Source: a bacterium (GTDB lineage: Bacteria > Bacteroidota > Bacteroidia > NS11-12g > UBA9320). Taken from it: 33,256 nt of DNA. The position numbers were made by a program, and so were the translations under genes. How positions within the stretch are numbered: position 1 is the stretch's first letter; each line of letters starts with the position of its first letter. Below the pieces are notes generated by a model. It saw nothing but the letters and a program-made list of their open reading frames with translations. It searched no databases and was not told the DNA's origin. The stretch is taken from NCBI GenBank assembly GCA_018223105.1, contig JAAEYY010000013.1, forward strand, positions 47,331-80,586, read 5' to 3'. Shown piece after piece: positions 6,947 through 15,531 of the stretch.

Positions 6947-9900
6947 ATGCAAAGCAATACTACTGATACAATAGAAGCTATTCCGGAAGTAAAAAGGGTC
7001 TTAATAGACGGAGAAAAATTCTTTAGAATTACAAACAGTGATTTTATGCGTGCATTCTTTATGAGTGTAGTAAGCGATTCTAATCACTGGATGTTTATAT
7101 CAAGTAATGGAGGCTTAACAGCAGGAAGAAAGAATTCAAACTATGCTTTATTCCCGTATTACACAGACGATAAGGTTACAGAATCAGCTGAAATTACCGG
7201 TAGTAAATCTATTTTTAGAGTGAATATTGATGGTAAGACTCATGTTTGGGAGCCTTTCTCCATTCGGTCTGACGGATTCTTCAATACCACAAGAAACCTT
7301 TACAAGAATGTATATGGGAACAAAATTATTTTTGAAGAGATCAATCACGATCTTGATTTAGTGTTTAGCTATCGTTGGTCTTCAAGCAATGACTACGGTT
7401 TTGTGAGAACCTGTGAATTGCGAAACACATCGGAGAATACTCTTGAGATATCTTTTGTTGATGGTCTTCAGAACATATTGCCGGCATCAGTTGGTGCTGA
7501 TATTCAAAATAGTGCAAGTAATCTGGTAGATGCATATAAGCGCAGCGAACTTGCTGAAAACGCAGGTTTAGGCTTGTATGCCCTCAGCGCCATAATCGTT
7601 GACAAAGCGGAACCTAGCGAAGCATTAAAGGCCAATGTGGTCTGGTCTTATGGTTTTACACGCCCGGTTCATTTGCTTTCTACGCTTCAATTGAACAATT
7701 TCCGTAAAGGCTTAGCATTGAAAGAAGAAGTTGATATCAAAGCGGAAAAAGGAGCTTACTTCATTCACTCAAAACTGGTCTTATCCTCAGGAGAAAAAAA
7801 GAAATGGAATATCGTTGCAGATGTTAATAAAGATCATTCGGCAATAGCCGAGCTTATTAATTCTATTACATCAAACCCTAAAATTAATGAGAAGGTCATT
7901 AGTAGTATTAATGCGGGAACACGTAAACTAATAGAGCTCAATGCATCTTCAGATGGTTTGCAGTTAACTGCCGATAAGTTTAAAGATGCGCGTCATTTTT
8001 CTAATTCGCTCTTTAACATCATGAGAGGAGGAGTATTCGATTTTAATTACAAAATTGAAAAATGGGACTTTGAGAAATATCTGAAGAACGCCAACACTAA
8101 GGTTTACCAAAGGCAGAAAAAAGACTTAAGTGCTATTCCTGATGAGTTTTCATTTTTTGATTTAAAGAACATAGCGAAAGCCACCGAGGACATGGACTAC
8201 ATGAGATTATGTCTTGAGTACTTACCTCTAAAGTTTAGCAGAAGGCATGGGGATCCAAGTAGGCCTTGGAATCAATTCTCGATCAATACAAGAAGTGAGG
8301 TAGACGGTTCTAAAATCCTGGATTACGAGGGGAATTGGCGAGATATTTTTCAGAACTGGGAAGCATTGGCACAATCATTCCCGGCCTTTTGTGAAAGTAT
8401 GATTCATAAATTTTTGAATGCTTCAACATTTGAAGGCTATAATCCTTACAGGGTTACTAAGGATGGTTTTGATTGGGAAACGATAGAACCGGATAATCCT
8501 TGGTCATACATTGGGTACTGGGGAGACCACCAGATTATTTATTTGCTAAAGCTATTGGAACTAACTAATAAGCATTACCCTAATACTTTAAGCCAATACT
8601 TCGATTCCGAATGTTTTGTTTATGCTAATGTGCCTTATAAAATAAAGAGCTACGAGGATATTCTAAATAACCCAAAGGATACTATAGAGTTCGATGAAGA
8701 ATTAGATCGAAAAATACGCAAAAATAAGAAGGCATTGGGTGCAGATGCTACCTTAATGCAGGATGAAAATGGGGCAATATACAAGGTGACTTTTATTGAG
8801 AAGATACTGGCCACCGTCCTTGCCAAACTGTCTAATTTTATTCCTGAAGGTGGTATTTGGATGAATACTCAACGTCCTGAATGGAATGATGCAAATAATG
8901 CGCTGGTTGGAAATGGAGCCTCAATGGTGACCCTCTGCTATATGCGTAGATTTTTAATCTTCTTCCAAAGCCAGATTGCAAATAGAACCACCGAAAGAGT
9001 GGCAGTATCCAATGAACTTATCATTTTTTACAAGAAAGTAAGAGAAACCTTCCAAGACAATATTGGAATGCTTGATCGAGCGATTAGTGATGAAGATCGA
9101 CGCGTAATTTTAGATGCCGTTGGTAAGGCCGGTAGCAACTACAGAGAGCATATTTACAAGCAAGGATTTTGGGGTGAGAAACGAACAGTTTCATACAATG
9201 GGTTAAATCGATTTGTATCTCTGAGCCTAAGATTCATTGAACATACAATAAAAGCGAATCAGAGAAAAGATGGTCTGTATCACTCGTATAACCTGATCAC
9301 CGTTCGAAACCATAAGGAGATTGAGATTTCATACTTAAATGAAATGTTAGAAGGGCAGGTTGCTGTTTTAAGTTCAGGCGCACTTACGCCCGTTGATGCA
9401 TTGAATGTTCTCGACTCTCTAAAGAGGAGTGCTATGTTTCGAGAAGACCAGTATAGTTATCTGCTCTATCCTCAAAAGGAACTTCCGGGTTTTATGAGCA
9501 AGAATAATATTCCATCAGCTGAAGTTGAAAAGTCGGAATTACTCAAAACCCTTGTTAGGCAGAATAATGATCATTTAATTGTTAAAGATAGCAATGGGAA
9601 ATATCACTTCAATGGCAATTTTAAAAATGCAGATGATGTAGAAAATGCCCTTGATCAGCTTCGGGATTCTCAATATTCTGATTTAGTTGAAAAAGATCAG
9701 TCTTTAGTTTTGGAGATTTTCGAACAGGTGTTTAATCATAAGTCGTTTACCGGACGATCCGGTACTTTTTATGGCTATGAGGGCCTTGGCTCTATATACT
9801 GGCACATGGTTTCTAAATTATTATTGGCAGTGCAGGAAGTTTGTCTCCAAGCAGTGGAAAGAAATGAATCTGATGAAATTATAGGCAAACTCTTAGAGCA

Positions 9901-10399
9901 TTATTATGAGATAAATGCAGGAATTGGAGTCCATAAACCTCCAAAGCTGTACGGCGCGTTTCCAACAGATCCATATTCACATACACCCGCCGGAAAAGGG
10001 GCCCAACAGCCCGGAATGACAGGCCAAGTAAAAGAAGATGTATTGAGCAGGTTTGGAGAACTAGGAGCATTTGTGAGAGAAGGAAAACTATTCTTTAATC
10101 CTTGTTTGCTTCAAAAAAATGAGTTTACAATAAAGCCGCGAGTATTTGAATATGTCAACATTCACCAAGAACATCATTCTATTGAGTTGGGTGTTGGTTC
10201 GCTAGCATTTACTTATTGTCAAATACCGGTTGTATATCATTTAGCTCAAAGGGGTAGTATGGAAATTGAATATGAAGATGGTTCAATTAAACAGACAGAT
10301 CATCTTGTTCTTGAACCGGAAATGAGTGCACATGTTTTTAATAGAACAGGACTAATTTCTAGGATTACAGTATATGTTGATCAGGCTATATTGAAATAG
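6947..10399 (+). CDS. Beta-1,3-glucan phosphorylase, GH149-like (GH94 relative)
   Basis: 1150 residues without a signal peptide, so cytoplasmic. The N-terminus has the SSNGGLTAGRKNSNYALFPYYT segment broken by no gaps, typical of the large GH94-related phosphorylases; the length matches GH149 (about 1100 residues; GH161 is a close alternative). The segment QRPEWNDANNALVGNG matches the catalytic WND region of GH94, making D648 the probable general acid. A C-terminal beta domain (about 1050-1150) ends the protein. It should split beta-1,3-glucooligosaccharides with phosphate to glucose-1-phosphate plus a shorter chain, saving ATP. Its presence implies that oligosaccharides, not only glucose, reach the cytoplasm, in line with the downstream symporter and the two cytoplasmic GH17 domains. 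It starts 26 nt after the GH16 gene, in the same operon. The reverse, synthetic direction cannot be excluded from sequence. Confidence 0.85.
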   Translation: MQSNTTDTIEAIPEVKRVLIDGEKFFRITNSDFMRAFFMSVVSDSNHWMFISSNGGLTAGRKNSNYALFPYYTDDKVTESAEITGSKSIFRVNIDGKTHVWEPFSIRSDGFFNTTRNLYKNVYGNKIIFEEINHDLDLVFSYRWSSSNDYGFVRTCELRNTSENTLEISFVDGLQNILPASVGADIQNSASNLVDAYKRSELAENAGLGLYALSAIIVDKAEPSEALKANVVWSYGFTRPVHLLSTLQLNNFRKGLALKEEVDIKAEKGAYFIHSKLVLSSGEKKKWNIVADVNKDHSAIAELINSITSNPKINEKVISSINAGTRKLIELNASSDGLQLTADKFKDARHFSNSLFNIMRGGVFDFNYKIEKWDFEKYLKNANTKVYQRQKKDLSAIPDEFSFFDLKNIAKATEDMDYMRLCLEYLPLKFSRRHGDPSRPWNQFSINTRSEVDGSKILDYEGNWRDIFQNWEALAQSFPAFCESMIHKFLNASTFEGYNPYRVTKDGFDWETIEPDNPWSYIGYWGDHQIIYLLKLLELTNKHYPNTLSQYFDSECFVYANVPYKIKSYEDILNNPKDTIEFDEELDRKIRKNKKALGADATLMQDENGAIYKVTFIEKILATVLAKLSNFIPEGGIWMNTQRPEWNDANNALVGNGASMVTLCYMRRFLIFFQSQIANRTTERVAVSNELIIFYKKVRETFQDNIGMLDRAISDEDRRVILDAVGKAGSNYREHIYKQGFWGEKRTVSYNGLNRFVSLSLRFIEHTIKANQRKDGLYHSYNLITVRNHKEIEISYLNEMLEGQVAVLSSGALTPVDALNVLDSLKRSAMFREDQYSYLLYPQKELPGFMSKNNIPSAEVEKSELLKTLVRQNNDHLIVKDSNGKYHFNGNFKNADDVENALDQLRDSQYSDLVEKDQSLVLEIFEQVFNHKSFTGRSGTFYGYEGLGSIYWHMVSKLLLAVQEVCLQAVERNESDEIIGKLLEHYYEINAGIGVHKPPKLYGAFPTDPYSHTPAGKGAQQPGMTGQVKEDVLSRFGELGAFVREGKLFFNPCLLQKNEFTIKPRVFEYVNIHQEHHSIELGVGSLAFTYCQIPVVYHLAQRGSMEIEYEDGSIKQTDHLVLEPEMSAHVFNRTGLISRITVYVDQAILK

Positions 10400-10403
10400 T
10401 AGA

Positions 10404-11687
10404 ATGTTAAAGAGAGCCAATATATATATCCAATTAGCTGCACTACTAATATTAAGTATTTCATGTAATTCAAAGCAAGAAAAGAAAGATAAACTACAAC
10501 ATATGACGCAATCTATAACGGCCTCTCAAATATTAGGTGATTCGAATTATAGGGCCATCAGTTATGGTGGTTATCGCGATTCAACCAGAGATGTCCAACC
10601 TACTATTTCTGAGCTAAAAGACGATATGAGAATTCTCTCTGCGATGGGAATTAAAGTCCTCAGAACGTATAATACAAAACTGAAAAAAGCCTCAAACCTC
10701 CTTCAGGCTATAAGCGAACTTAAGAAGGAAGATAGCGGGTTTGAGATGTACGTAATGCTAGGTGCCTGGATCAACTGCAAGGATGCCTGGACGGATATTC
10801 CTCCAAACCATGAAGAAGAAGATGAGGCCGGAAATAAAGCTGAAATTCTTCGGGCTGTGGAACTCGCTAGAGCATATCCGGATATTGTGAAAATTATTGC
10901 AGTGGGTAATGAAGCGATGGTAAAATGGGCTGAGAATTATTACGTTCAACCATCCGTTATTCTTAAGTGGGTAAATTACTTGCAGAACCTCAAATCTGAA
11001 GGGCAATTAGAATCAAATTTATGGATCACCAGCTCAGACAATTTTGCCTCATGGGGAGGTGGAGATTCACTGTATCATTGTTCAGACTTAGAAAAACTAA
11101 TTAAAGCAGTAGACTTTGTGTCATTACACACGTATCCTATGCACGATACACACTATCATCCCGTCTTTTGGGGGGTCTTAGAATCGGAGTTGCATATAAA
11201 AAAGTCAAAAGCTATTGAGCGAGCCATGAAAAGAGCTGTTCTTTATGCTCAAAAGCAGTATCACACCACTAAAAAGTACATACACAGTATTGATAGCACA
11301 AAACCAATTCACATAGGTGAAACAGGTTGGGCCAGTGAATCCACAGGGCATTACGGTGCTGAAGGCTCTAAGGCTTGCGACGAGTATAAAGAAGGATTAT
11401 ACTATATGATGATGCGTAAATGGACCGACAAGGAGCGCATTTCTTGTTTCTATTTTGAAGCATTCAATGAAAAATGGAAGGATCAAACTGATCCCAAAGG
11501 TTCTGAAAACCATTTTGGATTATTTAAAATAAATGGTGAAGCAAAATACGCTCTTTGGAACGAGGTTGATAAGGGGCTGTTCGAGGGTCTGAGCAGGAAT
11601 GGAAATCCAATAAAAAAGACCTATCAAGGCAATTTTGACAAGATGCTTGAAGATGTTGAGCTTCCACCAATTAAACAATTAAGGTAA
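10404..11687 (+). CDS. GH17-type beta-1,3-glucanase/transglycosidase, lipoprotein
   Basis: 427 residues. The signal sequence ends in LSISC (C21) and is followed by NSKQEKK with no early acidic pair, which favours a periplasmic rather than surface location. The TIM barrel (about 43-400) carries the GH17 landmarks: acid/base E170 in IIAVGNEAM and nucleophile E306 in IHIGETGW. The region ISYGGYRDS at the start and AFNEKWKDQ near the end are also consistent. GH17 enzymes hydrolyse or transglycosylate beta-1,3-glucans; bacterial members are often transglycosidases, so the activity direction is open. It lies 4 nt after the phosphorylase gene and 4 nt before the GH30 gene. It is clearly more distant from the two other GH17 domains downstream (at about 14730-15528 and 15532-16413) than those are from each other. 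Confidence 0.88.
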   Translation: MLKRANIYIQLAALLILSISCNSKQEKKDKLQHMTQSITASQILGDSNYRAISYGGYRDSTRDVQPTISELKDDMRILSAMGIKVLRTYNTKLKKASNLLQAISELKKEDSGFEMYVMLGAWINCKDAWTDIPPNHEEEDEAGNKAEILRAVELARAYPDIVKIIAVGNEAMVKWAENYYVQPSVILKWVNYLQNLKSEGQLESNLWITSSDNFASWGGGDSLYHCSDLEKLIKAVDFVSLHTYPMHDTHYHPVFWGVLESELHIKKSKAIERAMKRAVLYAQKQYHTTKKYIHSIDSTKPIHIGETGWASESTGHYGAEGSKACDEYKEGLYYMMMRKWTDKERISCFYFEAFNEKWKDQTDPKGSENHFGLFKINGEAKYALWNEVDKGLFEGLSRNGNPIKKTYQGNFDKMLEDVELPPIKQLR

Positions 11688-11691
11688 TACA

Positions 11692-13173
11692 GTGAAAAAC
11701 GATCTCCTAATATTGAGTTTAACAATACTTACTATGTCATGTAATTCAAGGTCAAACTTAGATTGTACGGTGTACCAAACCTCTTCAGATGGAGATCAGT
11801 TCGCTAAAGTAACTGAGTTTGAACCTCAAGACTCTTTGTCTACAATCGAGCTGTTCCCTGATCAGAAATTTCAGAATATTTTAGGTTTTGGAGGGTCGTT
11901 TACGGAGTCTTCTGCCTACCTCCTCAATAAATTGAGTGCTGATAAACGACAAGAGATTATTGAAGCCTACTTTGGAGACTCAGGCGCTCGATATTCATTA
12001 ACGCGCACTCATATGAATTCTTGCGACTTTTCACTGGGTCAATACAGCTATGCGCCTATAGCGGACGACACGCTTTTGGAGCACTTTTCTATTGAGGAAG
12101 ATTTAGACGATATTATACCTATGATTAAAGACGCAGCGTCAAAGAGCACTGATGGCTTTAAAATCATCAGTTCTCCATGGACTGCTCCGCCTTGGATGAA
12201 AGATAATAATAGCTATGTAGGAGGTAAACTACTTCCAAAGTACTACGATACTTGGGCTTTGTTTTTTTCAAAATACGTTCAAGAGTATCAGAAACAGGGA
12301 ATAGATATTTGGGGGTTCACTGTAGAGAACGAGCCTCATGGAAATGGGAATAACTGGGAAAGCATGCTTTTTAGCCCTAAGGAAATGACGGATTTCGTAA
12401 GAGATCACTTAGGACCCAGGTTGAAAAATGACGGATATGAAGATAAAGTTATTATAGGATATGATCAGAACAGGGCCGGCTTGAAGGAGTGGGTGGATGA
12501 GATGTACCGTAACGAAGCGAATGCGGAGTATTTCGACGGAGTGGCAATTCATTGGTACGAAAGCACTTATGAAGTCTTTCCTGAGGCATTGCAATACGCA
12601 CATAATAAGGCACCGAATAAGTATATCATAGAAACAGAAGGTTGTGTTGATTCTGAAGTGCCTAAATGGCGAGATGATGCATGGTATTGGCAGAAAGAAG
12701 CAACAGATTGGGGTTGGGATTGGGCAAGCGAGGAAGAGAAGTATTTGCACCCTAAATATGCTCCGGTAAATCGCTATGCCCGAGATATTATTGGTTGCCT
12801 CAATAATTGGGTTGAAGGCTGGATTGATTGGAATATGGTCCTGGATAAACAAGGTGGTCCGAATTGGTTCGAGAACTGGTGTGTGGCACCGGTTTTAGTA
12901 GATGCAGAATCTAACGAGGTGTATTATACCCCCTTGTATTATGTTATGATGCACTTCAGTAAGTTTATTAGACCCGGTGCAAGCCGAATTGGAATAGAAA
13001 TGAGCGATGATGATCTTCAGGCAACTGCTGTTCAGAATAAGGATAAAAGTACAGTGCTTGTCGTGTTCAACGAAGGTGATACTGTAAAAAGCTTCAATTT
13101 GGTGATGAATCAGAAAACTACTGTGATAACTATAAAACCTCAAACAATTCAAACGATCACAATCCAAAACTAA
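11692..13173 (+). CDS. GH30 glycosidase lipoprotein (probable beta-glucosidase or beta-1,6-glucanase)
   Basis: 493 residues starting with GTG, 4 nt after the GH17 gene. The lipobox LTMSC (C17) is followed by NSRSNLDC without an acidic pair, so the protein is probably periplasmic. Family GH30 landmarks are present in order: GFGGSFTESSAYLL (66-78), ISSPWTAPPWMKDN (159-172), acid/base E214 in FTVENEPHG, nucleophile E316 in YIIETEGC, and a C-terminal beta-sandwich (about 415-493). The family includes glucosylceramidase-type beta-glucosidases and beta-1,6-glucanases. In a beta-1,3-glucan locus, removal of beta-1,6-linked branches is the natural role, as GH30 does in laminarin pathways. Subfamily assignment would need a tree. 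The gene is 12 nt upstream of the symporter-GH17 fusion. Confidence 0.9.
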   Translation: MKNDLLILSLTILTMSCNSRSNLDCTVYQTSSDGDQFAKVTEFEPQDSLSTIELFPDQKFQNILGFGGSFTESSAYLLNKLSADKRQEIIEAYFGDSGARYSLTRTHMNSCDFSLGQYSYAPIADDTLLEHFSIEEDLDDIIPMIKDAASKSTDGFKIISSPWTAPPWMKDNNSYVGGKLLPKYYDTWALFFSKYVQEYQKQGIDIWGFTVENEPHGNGNNWESMLFSPKEMTDFVRDHLGPRLKNDGYEDKVIIGYDQNRAGLKEWVDEMYRNEANAEYFDGVAIHWYESTYEVFPEALQYAHNKAPNKYIIETEGCVDSEVPKWRDDAWYWQKEATDWGWDWASEEEKYLHPKYAPVNRYARDIIGCLNNWVEGWIDWNMVLDKQGGPNWFENWCVAPVLVDAESNEVYYTPLYYVMMHFSKFIRPGASRIGIEMSDDDLQATAVQNKDKSTVLVVFNEGDTVKSFNLVMNQKTTVITIKPQTIQTITIQN

Positions 13174-13185
13174 CCTAAAGAAAAC

Positions 13186-15528
13186 ATGAATTCTGAAATT
13201 GAAAATAAAGTACCAATGGGGCAAAAAATAGCCTTTGGTATGGGCATGTTAGCCAACCAAATGTTCCCGGCAGTAATGGGCATATTCATGGTTGTGTTAG
13301 TTCAGGATTTAGGTTTCCCGGGTTGGATGTGGGGCGTTATCTTTTTCTTACCTCGAATATTCGATTCAATTACAGATCCCATCATGGGGTTTATTTCAGA
13401 TAATACCAGATCTAAATGGGGTAGAAGGCGGCAATACGTGTTTATTGGTGCATTGATCATGGGAATTTCATTTAGCTTCCTTTGGCAGTTATATAGAACC
13501 AATAGTATTGATTACAATTTTGTCTATTTCCTGATCTGGTCTTTTGTTTTTTACTTGGGACTCACTGTCTTCAGTGTGCCGTATGTAGCCATTGGTTATG
13601 AAATGAGTGATGATTTTCACGAACGAACCAACATTATGGCTATAGCTCAATGGATTGGCCAATGGGCATGGGTTTTGGCGCCCTGGTTATGGGTGATAAT
13701 GTACGATCCTGAATTGTTTAGCTCGGCTGAAGTGGCAACAAGAACCCTCGCGGTCTGGATCGGTATAATATTTATGTTGTGCGCTATGGTGCCTGCTATT
13801 TTCATAAAAAGTAAATCGACCTTGAACGAGGATTATGCTCCAATGAATATTCGCACTATTGGAGGCAGTTTAGCTAAGATATTCTATGGCTTCGTAGAAG
13901 CATTTAAAATAAAGGCGTTTAGGAAACTGTGCATAGCTACTTTCTTAATATTTAACGCATTCAACACAGTTGCTACGTTCACCTTCTTTATTATCGTCTA
14001 TCATTTGTTCGCAGGTGATGCAGCTGCTGCTGGAATTTGGCCTACTTTGTTCGGCTGTATTGGGGCATTGATGACAACCTTTATCGTTATTCCAATTGTA
14101 GCGAGGTTGTCTAAATTACTCGGGAAAAAGAAAGCTTTTATAGTATCTCAAGGAATTTCAATCATAGGCTATATCTTATTGTGGTTCTTGCTCATTCCGG
14201 GTAAACCCTTTATGTTCATATTCGCATTGCCATTTTTCTCTTTTGGAATCGGCAGTCTCTTTACACTAATGATGTCAATGACAGCAGATGTTATTGATTT
14301 AGATGAATTAAACACAGGGAAGCGCCGAGAAGGAATCTTTGGTGCAATTTACTGGTGGATGGTGAAATTTGGATTTGCGATTGCCGGATTGGCTAGTGGT
14401 GCAATACTCTCTCTTATTGGTTTCGATTCCGCTCTTGCTACTCAACCGGAAGGTGCAATCACGGGGCTACGCTTATTTTTCTCAGGTCTTCCTATTGCGG
14501 GTACAGCAATCGCTATTGCTGTCATGTGGAATTATGATGTTACAGAAGAAAGAGCTAGAGAAATTAGTGCTCAACTCAAATTTCGAAAAAAGCCGAAGGC
14601 GGAACCGTCTTCTTACTATAAACTTAACAGACTATTGGAAACAACCCGACTTGAAGGTAGAACCAAGCTAAATTCGGATATAGATTTCTCGAGTCTATCA
14701 AGAGAAGAAGCTAAGCTTAAGTTTAATGAGGTTTTAAAGTCTGAAATTCACGGTTTGTGTCTGGGAGCCTATCGAGAAGGACAAGAATTGGGAGACTTTG
14801 TTACTAAAGACCAAATCAAACATAGAATAGGAATTATTGAGCCATATACAAAATGGGTTCGCTCATTTTCCTGCACTGATGGTAATGAATTTATTCCTGT
14901 TGCGGCTAAAGCTAAAGGCTTGAAGACCATGGTAGGAGCTTGGATTAGTAAGGATAAGGATAAGAATGAAAAGGAATTCAACTCACTTGTTCAATTGGCG
15001 AAGGAAGGTCAAGTAGATATTGCTGTTGTAGGTAATGAAGTTTTAATGAGAGATGATATTTCAGAAGAAGAGCTATTGGAGTACATCTATAGATTAAAGA
15101 AGGAATTACCGGATACAACAATAGGATACGTAGATGCCTATTATCAGTTTCTTGATCGACCTAAAATTGTAGCAGCTTGCGATGTTTTGCTCATCAACTG
15201 TTATCCTTTTTGGGAAGGTTATTCAATAGAACAGGCCACCTTATATCTGGAAGGAATGTATGAAGTATGTTCAGACATAGCTCAAGGTAAAAAGGTAATA
15301 ATATCTGAAACCGGTTGGCCTAATGCAGGTGAGAAAATTGGCGAGGCTGTACCATCCGCAGAAAACAGTATGCATTACTTTGTCAATGCACAAAATTGGG
15401 CAAAGAATAAAGGAGTTGAAATATTCCACTTCTCTTCATTTGATGAATCATGGAAAGTAGAACAAGAAGGAATTATCGGAGGGAACTGGGGACTTTGGAA
15501 TAAGAATGAAAAATTAAAATATCAATAA
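13186..15528 (+). CDS. GPH/MFS sugar symporter fused to a cytoplasmic GH17 domain
   Basis: One unbroken 780-residue frame with two domains. Residues 1-455 are a GPH (MelB-type) cation symporter with 12 predicted membrane segments (about 14-40, 46-70, 83-102, 112-135, 150-172, 186-206, 246-272, 283-304, 317-336, 343-365, 386-412, 425-448) and the signature DSITDPIMGFISDNTRSKWG with RRR. After a charged linker (456-515), residues 517-780 form a GH17 barrel: acid/base E618 in VVGNEVL and nucleophile E708 in IISETGWP. Both termini of a 12-helix MFS protein are cytoplasmic, so the enzyme sits at the exit of the transporter. It closely resembles the next protein, suggesting duplication and fusion. 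The likely job is import of beta-glucan oligosaccharides and immediate cleavage or remodelling. Start 12 nt after the GH30 stop. Confidence 0.92.
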   Translation: MNSEIENKVPMGQKIAFGMGMLANQMFPAVMGIFMVVLVQDLGFPGWMWGVIFFLPRIFDSITDPIMGFISDNTRSKWGRRRQYVFIGALIMGISFSFLWQLYRTNSIDYNFVYFLIWSFVFYLGLTVFSVPYVAIGYEMSDDFHERTNIMAIAQWIGQWAWVLAPWLWVIMYDPELFSSAEVATRTLAVWIGIIFMLCAMVPAIFIKSKSTLNEDYAPMNIRTIGGSLAKIFYGFVEAFKIKAFRKLCIATFLIFNAFNTVATFTFFIIVYHLFAGDAAAAGIWPTLFGCIGALMTTFIVIPIVARLSKLLGKKKAFIVSQGISIIGYILLWFLLIPGKPFMFIFALPFFSFGIGSLFTLMMSMTADVIDLDELNTGKRREGIFGAIYWWMVKFGFAIAGLASGAILSLIGFDSALATQPEGAITGLRLFFSGLPIAGTAIAIAVMWNYDVTEERAREISAQLKFRKKPKAEPSSYYKLNRLLETTRLEGRTKLNSDIDFSSLSREEAKLKFNEVLKSEIHGLCLGAYREGQELGDFVTKDQIKHRIGIIEPYTKWVRSFSCTDGNEFIPVAAKAKGLKTMVGAWISKDKDKNEKEFNSLVQLAKEGQVDIAVVGNEVLMRDDISEEELLEYIYRLKKELPDTTIGYVDAYYQFLDRPKIVAACDVLLINCYPFWEGYSIEQATLYLEGMYEVCSDIAQGKKVIISETGWPNAGEKIGEAVPSAENSMHYFVNAQNWAKNKGVEIFHFSSFDESWKVEQEGIIGGNWGLWNKNEKLKYQ

Positions 15529-15531
15529 AAC

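Noticed and set aside
6947..10399. Reading the operon purely as a beta-glucan synthesis system because phosphorylases are reversible
   Set aside because: Secreted GH16, GH30 and GH17 lipoproteins plus a sugar symporter point to uptake and breakdown; synthesis is kept only as an alternative.
12409..12852. 147-codon minus-strand frame inside the GH30 gene
   Set aside because: It is entirely inside a gene with an intact GH30 domain, lacks any recognisable motif, and its composition is that of an antisense shadow.
14369..14671. Alternative plus-strand frame across the symporter-GH17 junction, considered as a sign of a frameshift
   Set aside because: The main frame is continuous through the junction and both domains are complete, so the fusion does not need a frameshift explanation.
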